Of a DNA stretch of 64,000 bases, positions 33,702 to 46,848 are shown one piece after another. The notes under the pieces were generated by a model. It ran no database searches. It had not been told where the DNA came from and was given only the letters and a program-made list of their open reading frames with translations. The stretch is from Aphrophora alni (taxonomy: Eukaryota > Arthropoda > Insecta > Hemiptera > Aphrophoridae). The DNA is taken from the NCBI GenBank assembly GCA_963513935.1, contig OY740776.1, forward strand, positions 7,284,724-7,348,723. The letters run 5' to 3'. The translations under genes were made by a program, and so were the position numbers. Positions within the stretch are counted from its first letter, which is position 1. The number at the start of each line of letters is the position of its first letter.

Positions 33702-35798
33702 CAACAAAAACTGACAACACATCAGTAGAGGTTTGGCTTGGGTTAGTGTTTACTTGAAGAAGCGATGGGCAAACGAAACAAGATCTTAAGCAAACAATTT
33801 TACCCCATCCTCCAGGAATCTCAAATCACAAAAACTTCAAATATTGGTTGAACCTAAAATAAATATTATCAACTTTTAGTGTAAAGAATTTCTTATGTGA
33901 TATCTGTCTCCATAGATAAGTAACGTAATGATTGTTTATAGCATTATCTGTGTTTATTAATAAAACATAAATATAATTGTTTAGCAATTGTTTAAATATA
34001 TTACAGGGAAATAATTGAAATTTATTGTGCTTCTTCTAAGATGAAAAACTCCTGTTTTTAGAAGTCCCTTCAGTCACAACTCTTTTAGGAAGTGCTGAAA
34101 TGGGTCGAGCAAGGCTCATACATGGTTACGTGTTATTACCAACGGTTTTCAGGTAAACGAGTTGACCTGTATCATTTCCAACGGTTTTAGGTCCCCCTAA
34201 TATTTTATCAACATGTAGTCCAGTTTATTATATATCTAACCAACTTGACAAGAGCACAACACATAACTCAATGTTTTAAAATCTGAAAGATTCTATGTTT
34301 ATACTATAGATGGTATAGACATAGGTTTACTCATTGTATTGTTTCGAGTTATAGTGACAAACGTTTGACAAGGTATCTCTTGTAATAATAGATATGAGTC
34401 TTGCTTTTACTATGTTTGGAATGTATCGTCAGATATAACCCTTTCTACCTGTAAACCGTCGGAAATAACCCGGCACCTCATACATAGAGGTTCGCCAACT
34501 GTGACTTCCAAACGTGTCCACATTTGGTAAGTGTTACGTAGAGTGGTGCTGTACACCTCTCCATTGCGCATGCTCAATATTCTATTACTCAACTCTCAAA
34601 CATCTGTCATTTTCAAACATGGCTAACCCATGAAGAAGTTAGATTGCTTTAGGCATTATTTTATTTACCAACAGATTTTTCTAAGTATTTTCAACGATTT
34701 TAAAGTGAGCCCTTAATTCTAAGTGAGTCAATGTTTCTAACAGTATCAGCCCTTGTTTATTAAACGAATACATACTGAAGGCTTTTTGTAAGCTACCTTT
34801 TTCAAACTTGTTTTTTGATGAATTTATCGTTCAACAAACCAAAGAAAATTACTGTAGACAGTATGGGATAGCCTATTTTACTGAAAATAATTGTATAATT
34901 AATTACAAGATTAATTATAAAACATAATTATAAATTAATTGACCAGTGGATGTAACAGAGTAAACACGCGAGGTTATTGTAAAATATCCCTGTTTTGTTT
35001 TTATTTTTTTAATTTGTGATATTTTTATGGCAGGTATATATTTTCATAAATCGCAAGCATAATTTCAGACAGATTGGTTGGTAAACAACATGCTTCAAGC
35101 AAAGAAAAAATATAACTTTTTTGTATAACATACCGAATATTGTACATTATAATTTTTTGTGAGAATTCTTTTAATGGATGCTTCAATTTTTAATTAGTAA
35201 ACTCGGGTTGAACAATATTGTTACAATAATCTTTATTAAGGCATGAGAATTATAAATATTTCCTATCACAAATATTATCTATAGATCATAACAAGACAAC
35301 ACGGCAAAACCGTATGTGCATTCTATATTTTTGGAATGACGAGTAGATTATGGGTGGATGAGATGCACATCCGCATCTATTACGGATTATAATTGCTTGC
35401 ATTGCTGTGACGTAAGCCAAACCTCAGATATCTTCCACTGTGGAAGTAACCAGTGAAACACAATCCAGCGCCCACAGGCTGGAATGGTGTCCCAAATGGT
35501 GCGATGCCGTAACAGCGAATCTTGTAGCACTGTAAAATGGGTTAGTTTAACAACTCCGAAGAACAGATATCTTATAGGACCGAATATTTACAAGATCGGA
35601 TTATATAACCGTGCCACAGCACCGAATATGAGAAAATCCAATAATTTCAAATAGTTTTAGGATGTGTTGCACATGTCCAGAATGTTGGTAGCTGCACAGT
35701 GACGGAAGAAATGGTGGAGGGGTACAAGGTACATCATTGTTTGCCGTGGGGAGGTGCTGAAGAAGAGTAACACCCATCGCCACTAAACCTTCGTACTC
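33004..35798. other. Intergenic, no gene seen
   Basis: Contains an (AT)n microsatellite at 33668-33700 and, at 33390-33670, a copy of a dispersed repeat (TTTAGAGGCTACACA.. TATGGCAGCTAC) also recognisable at 50110-50470 and, more diverged, at 1-260 and 51400-51660. Confidence 0.45.
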
Positions 35799-35945
35799 AT
35801 GATACGTTACGGATTTTTGTGATAACAGCGAGTGACGAAACAATCGAGCATGATGTGTTACGGATTTTTGTGATGACAGTGTGTGATACGTTTTGGATTT
35901 TTATGATGACAGTGTGTGATGAGACAATCGAGCGTGATGCGTTCC
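35799..35945 (+). repeat. Short tandem repeat, ~35-55-bp units
   Basis: GATACGTTACGGATTTTTGTGAT.ACAG is repeated three to four times, interspersed with GAGACAATCGAGC.TGAT. Frames over it are artefacts. Confidence 0.65.
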
Positions 35946-37599
35946 GATTTTTTAAAGAATTTTCCGGAGCGTGAGTAAGATGCAGAGAATTTAATATTTT
36001 GTAGTATTTAAGAATAAAAATTTTAAAATTGTAAATGTTATTAATAATTTTGTTCAGAGGATTAATATTTTGTTCAATAAAAGAAAATCTTGTATGATAA
36101 ACGATATCAATGTTGGTTATTGAGTTTCTTATAAAATAGTATTTGGAAATCAAATATATAGATCTAACCTGGAGAAAATTTTAAAGAAATAAAATAAAGA
36201 TTAATGTTATGTTACGTACCTATGGAAAAAATAGTTTTAGTCAAGGCACCTCTCCCCTCCCTTTCTAATTTTTCAACTCGATTTGTAAAGATAGACAATG
36301 TCTATCACATCAAATATTAAGCACTAAAATTTAACGAAAAACTATTCCAGCTAATATTCTCAGTAATCAAATATCTTTTACTGTAGATGTTTTATAGCAA
36401 AATCTGTGACAGATAAGAAATAAACTCCCGTCAAATTGATTTCTAACGATGCGTTGACAGAGATATTGAATAACAGTGTCCCCTTGTAAAAGACATTCTC
36501 AAATGTCACCCCCCCCCCTTCCAGTCTTAATGAGTTTTTAATAAGACACAATCAAATGACCCACTTAAAATAAAACTAGTTGATTCTTATTAATAATGTT
36601 AACTGTTTGGAATAACTACATTTTGTGTGATTATTTCCATCACAACACAAGATAAATCCACACAAATAAAGTAAGCACTATATAAGCTAATCCTAGAATA
36701 ATTGGCAGTGAAATTGGATTCAATTTTTGATTATTTGTAATAGTTTTTGAAAAAATCATAAAAAATAGTAATATTATAAAAAACACAACTTGTTATATAT
36801 AATTTTTCTCAGGAAGGTGAGGAGATTTTGTCTATGTAACTAAAAAAGTGTTGGAGTTAGTATGTTTAGGAATCAAAAATGTGCAAAAAAAATGAAGTGA
36901 AAACGCCACAGAAAAGCCTCTATGAAACAATTTTTTTTCAAGATTGCCAAAAGTGTTGTTATATAGTTGTGAATAAATATTGATAAAAAAATTAATCAAT
37001 TTATAAAATTAACATGTTGAAAAATCAATTATTTTTATGGAAAAATAAATAAATAAATTCTTAAAAGTTAGGCTTATTTTGAAAAATTCACCAAAAATAT
37101 TAATATTATAGAAAACACAAATTATAGACACAATTGTTATATACCATATTTGTCAGAAAGGTGCACAAAATGTATCTGTGTAATGAAAAAAGTTTTTTAT
37201 GTAACAAGTTTGGAGTTAGTATGTCAGGAATAAAAAAAAATCATGCAATAACCAAACCTAAAATGCCATAAAAAATTCCTTATTACCAAAAAGTTAGCAA
37301 CTTTTTCAATATTATCTAAAAGTTTTTTAATGTAATTGTGAATAAAAGTGTGTAAAAAAAGTATATCAATTTATAAAACTTTCATTAGAAAAACTAAATT
37401 TTTATGAATAAATTACACTAAAGCTACAAAGTTAAGCCTATTTTTAAAAAATCACACAAAAATTATTTAATTCATAATCCAACTTGTTCTACACCATTGT
37501 TTAGAATACTAAAAATAGTATATCCTAAAAATTATTAAAAACAGTTGAAATGAATTCTCAAACACAATAAAACTTATTTGACAATTATTTAAACTTTTT

Positions 37600-37995
37600 A
37601 TGGTAGATGTAAGCAATCAATCACACACAACCACCGCAATCCACACACATAAAGTAAATACTATAAGTTAACCTAAAAATAATTTAAAACAGCTGTTATA
37701 AATTCTCAAACAAAACAAGGAAATAGAGAAATTATAACAGCTGTTTCAATTTATTTTTGTTGAGAAACATGTTATTTCCCCGTAACAAGCATGTTATTTA
37801 AATGATAAATTTATTAACAATAAGTGTTTCCACGGAAAATGAATAATTTACGGGCAAATCTGCAGGTAACGTTGTTTAATTTGACACCCTCAATCATTAA
37901 AATCAGCTCTATAGTAAAGAAATACACGACTGTCGCAGAAATTCCTTAGCGAATTAAATTTAAGACTAGTCGTTTCCAATTAAGAATTTGAACAG
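37600..37995. repeat. Dispersed repeat module, copy 1
   Basis: CATGTTATTTAAATGATAAAT, GGTAAC.TGTTTAATTTGACAC and CATTAAAATCAG are shared in the same order with 39290-39610. Shorter pieces (GTAAGCACTATATAAGCTAA) occur at about 36660 and 38580. 35950-37600 otherwise shows only AT-rich sequence. Confidence 0.6.
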
Positions 37996-38759
37996 TTTTT
38001 AATAACAACATTAGTATCTATTATGTATCATTGACCGAATATCAGAACACCAGGACATGCTTCTATGGTGCTTATTTTGTGGTAGACAACACCTATGTTT
38101 TAAAACAGTAAGACCCCACAACAGAAAGCATTTCAACGTCGGCTCCAAATGTATGATGAAAGACCAGTGCATTGTTTTAGCTCCTGTTTTCCAGATAATG
38201 TTGTGAAAGTGGTTTATCACTTGTAATTAAATTTTGTTAATCTGAATGGGCCTGAGGAATATCTATCCTTAACATTCTCTTTGTAACAACACAGTGACAT
38301 TCTGCCAATCTCAAAATGAAACATCAAAGCAGTGCAATATCTACATTCATCAGAAAGATTACCTACATCAAAATATCTATTGATAATGTCAAATGAATGT
38401 GTAATTTTAAAATAATATCAAGGTGGGTTCATGTTGGCATCACAAAGTTGAACATGGTAGTTTACTTAATGATTCAGTGCTCTTCAATTGGCATTTTCTC
38501 GTCGTTCATTGGTTTCCATACAGTGTAAAATTTAGAATATTTAAGCTCCAATGCAATTGTCACACTATAACAATAAGCCAAATAAACTGTTTAGTTTTGA
38601 GAAATATAAGCAATCAATCAGAACACAACTTGAATCCCCACAAATAGAGTGCCTAAAAATAATTTAAGAAAGATGTTATTGTCAAACAAAACAACAAAAT
38701 AAAATGTATTTCAGAATTTAAAGTGTTTAATTTTGAGAGATTTAAACATGTCTCCACTT

Positions 38760-39280
38760 CTTTTGACTAGCTGGAAGCTCCGGCTGGCTGGAGACCGCGT
38801 ACACTTTAGCCGAATCTTATCAGGATGGGCCAAGGAGTCGGGTTAGGACGCTAATGAACGCACGCAACGCAAGTTAAATTAAATGTTATATTTTATTGTA
38901 GCGCCGAATTAGAAGATTACAGAAATAATTATAATTTATAAAAAAGACATAACTGCTAGATAAAGCCTTAATAGTGGCCAAAAGGCATACCAATTAATTT
39001 AGATAGAACATGGCCGAAAATGGACTGACCTCGTCCCGTAGCAGTCTGCCGTTCAACTTCCTTCTCGCGGCTCTCGGAACAGACTCTCTCCCGGCTCGCT
39101 GGTTCAAGCCCTCCACTCCTCGTCTCTGCCCCCTTCTACGTAATCTTGCACTGCTCAACAAAACTGCAAGTGCCAATTGATATTTTATTATTTAGAATCC
39201 CTTCCCATTACATCCTAATTTATACTTATTATAGTTTTTACTTGGTGGGCTCCTTGGCTGGGCCACAAACAGTCAAACAC
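38760..39280. other. GC-rich insertion, unclassified
   Basis: Sharply higher GC than the flanks, with CCAAGGAG near 38830 and its complement CTCCTTGG near 39250. It may be an LTR or foldback fragment. The 60-codon Arg-rich frame on minus (38994-39176) has no recognisable domain. Confidence 0.35.
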
Positions 39281-39289
39281 AAAACGCAA

Positions 39290-39610
39290 TGTGAATTTGC
39301 ACAATTTAAGTAAGCACTATGTAAGTTAACCTAAAAATAATGTAAAACGGTTGTTACAAATTCTTAAAGCAACAAAATAAAACACATTTGAGAGTGTATA
39401 ACAGTCTTGACAAATTATTTGTGTTGTGATATAACAGGCATGTTATTTAAATGATAAATATATTACACATAAGTGTTTCTCGGGAAAATGAATGATTTTC
39501 GACAAATCAGTAGGTAACACTGTTTAATTTGACACTTCATTCATTAAAATCAGCCCTATATTAAAGAAAAACACGAATGTCACAGAAACTCCTTCGCAAA
39601 TTAAATATAG
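39290..39610. repeat. Dispersed repeat module, copy 2
   Basis: Collinear with 37600-37995. The two copies bracket the GC-rich insertion at 38760. Confidence 0.6.
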
Positions 39611-39927
39611 GATCAAAAGTGGTTTTTCAAGTGATGTCCATATTTGATTATGCCGGCTATATAAGGCCAAACGGGCTGAAATATTTTCTATAAAATTAGA
39701 ATTCCACCAACTCAAAAATAAAGTATTAATATTGTAAAAATAATGAAGTTGAATTATTGAAAAATTTAATAATTAGAAGTTGTAGGATGTGGCCACATCT
39801 GGGAAAAACAACTTTTTATTTTTACAATAGAACAAGAACCAACCCGGTTTACTATTTTATGTGTGTGTGTGTTTTTATATACAAACAAGTTTTATGTTAT
39901 GAACGTGTTTTTAGTTTGTTTACGTGT

Positions 39928-39972
39928 GCTAAGCCTGAGGATGCCTTATGTTGAGGCGTCCTCAGGCTTAGC
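39928..39972. repeat. Perfect-looking small hairpin
   Basis: GCTAAGCCTGAGGATGCCT and AGGCGTCCTCAGGCTTAGC are complementary except for one pair, with a 7-nt loop. CTGAGGATG is shared with the ribozyme-like repeats, but no GAAA follows. Confidence 0.6.
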
Positions 39973-40828
39973 AGCTGTAGCTACTAATAGGAAATATGAA
40001 CTACTTTTGACTTATGGTATGTTAACTAATTAATTATATCAGTAGTTCGGAAGGCAATATGGAAATAATGTAATACAAGTTGATAAAATCCTCCAAATGT
40101 AACGCCTAAAAGTTCGTTTCTTGGGCTGTGTAGGAAATGTTAAATTGTATTGGTAGATAAAGAAGTCTTATCCAGTACGGTGAGTTTGTTTAAAGCAGTT
40201 GTTACACAGGTTTTCACTACCTTGTAATTGTGTATATCACTACTTTCTACACCCTAGTGGGTCAAGTAGATGTGTATATGCTATACAAATTCTCCAATCG
40301 CTTCCGTGTTATACACATCCCTCGAAGTTATACACAAGTGGAGCCTCTACACGCTACGCTTGTGTCGATAACTCGGCCATGCCAGATCTCGTAACTATAA
40401 GAATCATTTTCTTGACAAGTCTAGGTTCGAACTTACATTTTTTGACAATAACTTCAATATTTTTCATGGTAAAGATGTAGGTTGGTACCATTACATGCAG
40501 CATTGAAATCTTCAAATTTGTATCTAATTTAGTCTGTTGGAAGTAGAATAACACACAAGATATGAACAAAAAACAGTTTAAAATTACCGCTATTTTGACA
40601 TAGTTATGTGATGGGTCAAAAAATCTATGTTGAGTTTATTGCGTATATATCCGTTTTGAGACACCCTGTATAGAAAAAGTGTCTTTTGGAATGATGTCTG
40701 TCATATGTCCAGTGCTCTACTGATTTGAACCTAATTGATAAAGTCATACTTTGACCATATATGGGGCGGGGGGAGGGGGTTATTGCCACGAGGAAAAACA
40801 CAAAATAACAATTATCTCAAACTAAACT

Positions 40829-41751
40829 CAGGCCCGATTCTATAACTGGGCAACATGGGCACTTGCCCAGGGGCGCAAGCGTACAAGGGGCGCAAGGGTT
40901 TTGGATCGTAAATTTTTTTTTTTTAATTGAAAAAATTTGAACCATATTAAGGTGGTATATGTCGATAAAAGTTTATAAATTTAAAAAACTATAAAAAATT
41001 ATAGAGCTGAAAAATCAAAATTTTAAGGTAGTACAACCATTCTTCAGATCTTTCTGAAGAATTTGGTAACATTTCCATGCTTATCGGTTAGAAAATAGCG
41101 TCCGAAACAGAAAACTCGTTTTGCCCCCTCTTCACCCGCGCATCGCAAAAATCACCTTGTTAGTATAAATTCATTAAATGGTAGTAAATGCCTCTTAATT
41201 ATTGTACTTATACTTCAAAGTATAAGTTTTATCATTAGTGAGAGAGTATTGTTTCTCCTCTCAATAAATAGTCTACATTCTCAGGCTCAGCCTGCATGCC
41301 AATTTCTAGGAAACCTAGAGCGTCTAGTGTTTGATATTCTCACGCACTCACGGTTGGACTAAACAAATATGGAAATATGACTCGGGACAGCAGTTCTCCG
41401 AAAAACTTGAGTGAATTGGCAATTATTGTTAAGAACTATATTTTAGAGTTGGTTGGTGGTCCGTGATACTGTAAAATACAAGGTTGTTATGTTGTGACGT
41501 CAATCATAACACCTACGCCTGTAACTGCAGTAATAATAATTGCAAGTTTTTACAGTCGATTGCCAGTCCGGGACACGGCGGGTCCATAGGTGGTGGATAA
41601 TGGAAAGACTTACCGACTCACCAACTAAAAGGAGTTCGGTGGAGTTAGGAGAAATCCCTCTCGAACCAAAACTGGCAAAGATGAATTAATCGGGGGGTGG
41701 CGCATCTCTTTAATTTGCCCAGGGGTGCTACAAGAGTTAAAAACGGGCTTG
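40829..41751. mobile_element. Non-autonomous hAT-like element, 923 bp
   Basis: Inverted ends CAGGCCCG and CGGGCTTG, with further imperfect pairing inward (TTGCCCAGGGGCGC against TTGCCCAGGGGTGC), are bounded by the identical octamer ACTAAACT at 40821-40828 and 41752-41759. It has no transposase frame. Eight-base duplication and CAG..CTG-type ends place it in the hAT superfamily. Confidence 0.78.
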
Positions 41752-42179
41752 ACTAAACTTATCCAAAAACGCCGATTTGTGAATTATCTGTAAAAAACAA
41801 AAAGGTAGTCCAGGGAGCTGTTATAAACCAGCTAAAAGCTTAGAGAAATGTGAAAAATTAATGACCCAAACCTATGTACAAAATCACTGATTGAAAAATA
41901 TAATGATTTATTAATAATTGATCAGAAATAAAAAGTAATCCTGGCTGGCGCCATCATTAAAACTTGATTATATCAAATGGAATTTAAGCTTAAAACAAGT
42001 TTATGGCACAAGTGAAACAACTTTATGCCCTATTTATATATTAACTTGTTTTCCCCAAACTCTAAGTCCATTTTTAACTAAAAATTTTGTTGTGAATAGT
42101 TTTTGATATATTTTTATTTGATTGTGGGGATGAGTGGGTAAGTTTATGCAATGTTTCTTCACCGTTCGTTAATTAATAT

Positions 42180-42182
42180 ATG

Positions 42183-42236
<54 letters not shown>
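42180..42236. repeat. (AT)n microsatellite
   Basis: About 54 bp of alternating T and A. Confidence 0.9.
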
Positions 42237-42237
<1 letters not shown>

Positions 42238-42639
42238 AATGAGACATATATTATTTTGGACATGGGGAAGGGTTCTTACAATTTTTGGGATGGCGGGTGG
42301 GATATTGAGGTAATCATTAGAAAGGGAACCCAAAGTTGGTACTGTAGTAGGAGAGAGGATGAAGTGGAAGAGAAATACTTCAAACCTCTTTCTTTGGCGT
42401 GAAGTCCTCTAAAACTCACTACTTATGTTACAAGATTGTGTTGTAGACTCAGAGAAAATTGTACAAGTTACAAAAAGAAGAATATTGTAACATTAGTAAT
42501 AAATACTAAAGTTACAACAGGATTTATAAAAGTGTTGTTAGCACTAAACTTAAGAATTATTAACAATAAAAGAGTCAAGACTGAACTAAAAACCATACGA
42601 TTTAGTTCCCTGGACATATAGAGATAGTTATTTTTATAA

Positions 42640-43520
42640 AGTTGAAAATCTTTTAAGCGGCCTAGTGCCAACATAATTTCTTTGTCAAATAAACATACAC
42701 ATTCGTAATCAGAATAACTTCTAGTTTTATTTGATACACATAATATTTCCAAAAATAAAATATTTCAACTCTAAAGTTTTTGCCTCTTAACTACTTAACT
42801 ACCAAGGTCTTTTTTTTGTGTTATCAATATTTTTTTCCTATATGTGGGACAATACAAAGAATATAAATTCAAAGTTTGAAATATATAGAATTTATTGTCA
42901 GGTCTGTGTAGACTGGTTGTGTCTTACAGATAGACAGATTGACAGACACCCATGTTAAATTATAAGGGTCCTTGGTTTTAACTGAGGATCATAAAAATAT
43001 TCAAGAAAAAAGTTTCAAACTTCAACAATATTATTAAAATCCTCCCAGTACGTATATTTATTTTATGACTAACGAACATCGGCTTTGGTAGTTCGTCTTG
43101 CAATAATAACCGCTATTAAAAACAAACTGTGTACAAACTTTACGACTCACCCATCCTCAAGACCAAATAAAAACTAATCGTCACCAAAATTGTTATTTCA
43201 GTTGTTGTCGATCATAAAGTGAAAATGAACTATAGACGCCATCTTTAAAAATATATATATATATATTTAAACAAGGGCCTAAACTTGCTTCTCTCATGTC
43301 ATAAACACATTCTCAGTTTAAATCATATTGAATTAAAATCAAGCTTTTAATTATTCTCTCTAAATTCATTTTTATTCCTCAACCGTGATATGTTTTACCT
43401 TGTGATTATGCAAAAGGGTTTGGGTCATTAAACTTCACATTTCACTGAAATAGGTAGAGCTGATATTGAGAAATTATGTCTTTCATAACAGTCCCATTGC
43501 AGATTTGTTCAGCTCTTTCC
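42640..43520. repeat. Dispersed repeat, copy 1
   Basis: 42640-42990 matches 56500-56840 (CCTAGTGCCAACATAAT.. CCTATATGTGGG..CAATACAAAGAATATAAAT.. GTCTGTGTAGACTGGTTGT.. GACAGACAC). 43140-43350 matches 49870-50010. The GACAGACA near one end suggests an old LINE 3' tail. Confidence 0.55.
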
Positions 43521-43570
43521 GATAATTTTCCAAATCAGCATTTTTTTAGAGAGAAGACAACTAATTAATT

Positions 43571-44192
43571 TTGTCTACAGTTGTTGACAAAGTGGCATTT
43601 TGTTCATTTAAATTAGTTTGCAAAACAGCTGATTTCTCAACAGTTTCACTTTGCCCACTACTTTGCTTACTCCGGATGGCAACCGAACAAAACGAAATTT
43701 AGGTTAAGTTTATTTGAATTGATTTATAATATACAGGAAATGTCCCGTATGTAGGTTAGATTAATTCTTACATGCAAAATAACATAAATAAACAACAAAA
43801 CAACGTTTTAAAGTTGAAAAGGGAAGTAATTATTCATGAAGATGATTGACAGTGTATGTACAAGGAGAGTATTTTTCATTTGCCGAGTTTTGAAGTTGGC
43901 AATCCCGTTTCCTCAACAATACACCTAAGTTATTTGTAATATTCATAAATAACCTCAGTTTTGACGTGAGGTTGAACACTATTGTATTAAATTAATGTTT
44001 TATTAAATTGTGTTACTGCTGAAGTATGTTTTTTATTTGTCACAAAATAACAACTGTAGACAAAGTATAATGTGCAATTCGTGAACAAAGTGTCTTTTTT
44101 AAACTTGATAAAATTGACGCACTCGGCAAGCCTCGTAGGTCAACATTTTTCTCTTTTTTAAAAAAGTACCACTTTGCTCACTAGTTGCACAA
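43571..44192. mobile_element. MITE copy B
   Basis: Second copy of the element at 5907-6508, in the same orientation. It has a small internal insertion near 43990 (a repeated TTAAATT/TATTAAATT stretch) and diverged flanks. Confidence 0.65.
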
Positions 44193-44620
44193 TAACTATT
44201 GTTTGTGACTCAGAATAATCACATAAATTTCTCTTTACATTGTGGGAAAGTAAAATGCTGTAAAGTTTGTGCTAAATCATACAACTCACACCGCAGATTT
44301 GTAGGTAGTGCTTAAAAAAAAAAATTAAACATTAATTCACCTAAATGGTAAGTATACTAAATTTTAATTTTCACCACTATCTTGAAATTTGACATTTCTT
44401 ACTAAGTGTGTTACATAAAAAATGATGGCAGATTGATGCCCTATAGTTCTGTCCAATATTACAGAAATTAAAATTTTTACTCACACATTTGAGTTTTTAA
44501 GCCAAATTTTTAAAAATCACATAAAAAGATTATTTCTACCAAGATAAATTTTTAAAACTACAAAAGTTAAAACAAATATTCGAGTCCACAGCCTTAAGGA
44601 TTTGCATAAGTGGTATAGCA

Positions 44621-46628
44621 CAGTGGTCACCAAATGGCGGACCGAGGTCCGGATCCGGACCGCCGCCTAGTTTTGTGCGGACCGTGATGACATACCGATC
44701 AACGAAAAAAATAAAATAAATCCTAAAACAAAAAACCCATAAGAAACCCTCTAAACTGTAAATAAAATCAAATTATTAAACAACCGAAACAATAAATAAA
44801 CACCAGCAGTGTAACCAAATTAGATATAAAAAAAGTGATATCGGTAACCACAGACGGCGCAGCAGCAATGATAGGATGCAGGAAAGGCTTAGTTCAGAGA
44901 CTTAGCAGTGACCCTAAATGCAATGTAAATTTAATTTCATACCATTGCATAATTCACCAAAGTGTCTTATGTTTCACTCTAAATCCAAATCTGCAGAGTA
45001 TAATGCAAGCTGTTATCAAAATAATCAACTTTTTACGTGAACTGAAATCATCTCTCAAGCATCGCCAGTTCAAATCATTTCTTGAAGAAACCAATGCTCG
45101 GTTTGACGATTTGCTTCTCCACAACAACGTCAGATGGCTAAGCAAAGGCATGGTGTTAGAACAATTTTTTGCGGTATTGGAGGACATTAAAGAATTTCTT
45201 TCAAGTAGTGATCAAGAAGTAGCAAAGGAGCACTTAGGCTTCCTCGACGCTAAAGAAAACGTGGCTTCCATAGCTTTTTTAACAGACATATTTCGGCATA
45301 TAAATTTCTTAAATCTCAAGCTGCAAGGGAAAGGGAAACTTGTGTGTGAACTTTTCTCTGAAATAAGAGGTTTTTCTAAAAAGATCGACCTTTCACTGAA
45401 GATATCAGTGGAGCACTGCTGCACTTTCCACTCCTTAAATCTGTTTGTAAGAGCAATGAGGACATTGACATCACTGAGTTCACTGATTTCATGAATAAAC
45501 TTAAATTATAATTTCAAAGAAGATTTACAGATTTCAACAAAATTGAAAATGTTGTGCAACTGTTAAACAACAGTTTTTCACTTAAACCTAATGGTGTGTG
45601 GACCAGTGAAGCGTCAGATATTTTCAAGAGTTACAAAGCTGCCCTGCAGATGGAACTTATCGAGTACCAGGAAGATTTTGTTCTAAAAGACATTTTTTTC
45701 TAAAGTTCCAGACACTCTTGAAAGCGACCAATTTTGGATCAAATATGTCAGTGAAAAAAAGAATCCAGAATTGAAAACTTTAGCCATCAAACTGTGTACT
45801 ATGTTTTGATCGACATATGTGTGCGAAGCAGCTTTCTCAAGAATGACTTTTATTAAAAGTCGTTATAGATTCCGTCTCACAAATGACCATCTCGACACAT
45901 TAATGAGAATCAGCTGCACAAACTACACTCCAAGTTTTAAGATGATTGTTAAAAATAAAACTTGTCATTTTTCTCACTGATCGTAAACTTTTGAATCAGT
46001 TTATTTGTAATTTCAACTACTTATGTGTGATTTTTTATTTTTATTTTACATATGTTAATTTTTTTAACATGTCATTTTTCCACTGATTTTTTTACTTTTT
46101 AAACTAGTTTGATTCTTTATTAGAGTTACTTATATGTACCTTATTTCTTATTATACAACTCTCAATAAAAAGTAGGCTATTGATTGAATATTGTTGCATT
46201 ATTTTACCGGTTACCCAATTATTTTATGCCTAGTAAAACGTTTAATTTGATTTATCATGGTATTTCAATAGCAAAAGAGATATAGTCGAGGACTAAATTC
46301 GAGAATAGGTTTTGACAATTTTATAAGTAAAAATACTTAATAAAGTAATTTTTACTGCCAAATCCGATTTAGATAATGGCTTTTATTTTAATCGATCAAT
46401 GGCATAATATCAAACTTCAACATTAAATTTGAAGAACATTATATCGAAATAGATACAGAGTAATAACTATCCCAAATATTTGAATAATGATTAAAATTAA
46501 TGTAGTTAAACTGTTAATTTTTCAAAAAAATTTCGGGGGAGTACCACCGGTGGTTACCCCTGAATGGACCGCGGAAGCTCGGCAAGACTTTGAAACGGAC
46601 CTTCATGGAACTTAATTGGTGACCACTG
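44621..46628 (+). mobile_element. hAT-family DNA transposon, decayed, with 8-bp target duplication
   Basis: Termini CAGTGGTCACCAA and TTGGTGACCACTG are perfect inverted repeats. They are flanked by an identical 8-bp duplication, GTATAGCA, at 44613-44620 and 46629-46636, the hallmark of hAT insertion. The interior carries a broken transposase. The element is 2,008 bp, shorter than autonomous hATs. It sits just downstream of the SF3B4 3' end, in the opposite orientation. Confidence 0.9.
44835..45960 (+). pseudogene. hAT transposase (ZBED5/GTF2IRD2-like), frameshifted and truncated
   Basis: The 219-codon frame at 44835-45494 begins at SVTTDGAAAMIG (the first DDE Asp region) and runs through YHCIIHQ and NVRWLSKG, typical of the hAT lineage domesticated as ZBED5/GTF2IRD2-like proteins. 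Near 45418 the coding frame shifts to LLKSVCKSNEDIDITEFTDFM. After more stops the C-terminal dimerisation block appears near 45820 (CEAAFSRMTFIKSRYRFRLTNDHL). The N-terminal BED finger is absent. Several stops and frame changes make it non-functional. Confidence 0.82.
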
Positions 46629-46799
46629 GTATAGCAAACAAATGATAAAGAAAGTCATTGTGCTACATATACATAAAATGGTTGGGAACTTCTGACATAT
46701 ACAATCGTATAAAGCCAGTTTAAGGACAGGACAGCTGTCACTTTATACAACTGGATTATGGATGCAGGAGTTATAGAAAATATCTATTGAAATATTCCT

Positions 46800-46805
46800 T
46801 TTATT
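46800..46805 (-). promoter_or_regulatory. SF3B4 polyadenylation signal
   Basis: AATAAA on the minus strand (TTTATT on plus), 44 bp after the SF3B4 stop. This implies a very short 3' UTR that ends roughly 150 bp before the hAT element at 46628. Confidence 0.6.
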
Positions 46806-46848
46806 TCTTAGTATAAAATAATTTGAATGGACCTAATATTAAAATCAT

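Noticed and set aside
35601..36153. 80- and 118-codon minus frames
   Set aside because: They run over a short tandem repeat and AT-rich sequence, with no family resemblance.
38994..39176. Arg-rich 60-codon frame
   Set aside because: It is explained by local GC-richness; no domain, no splice context.
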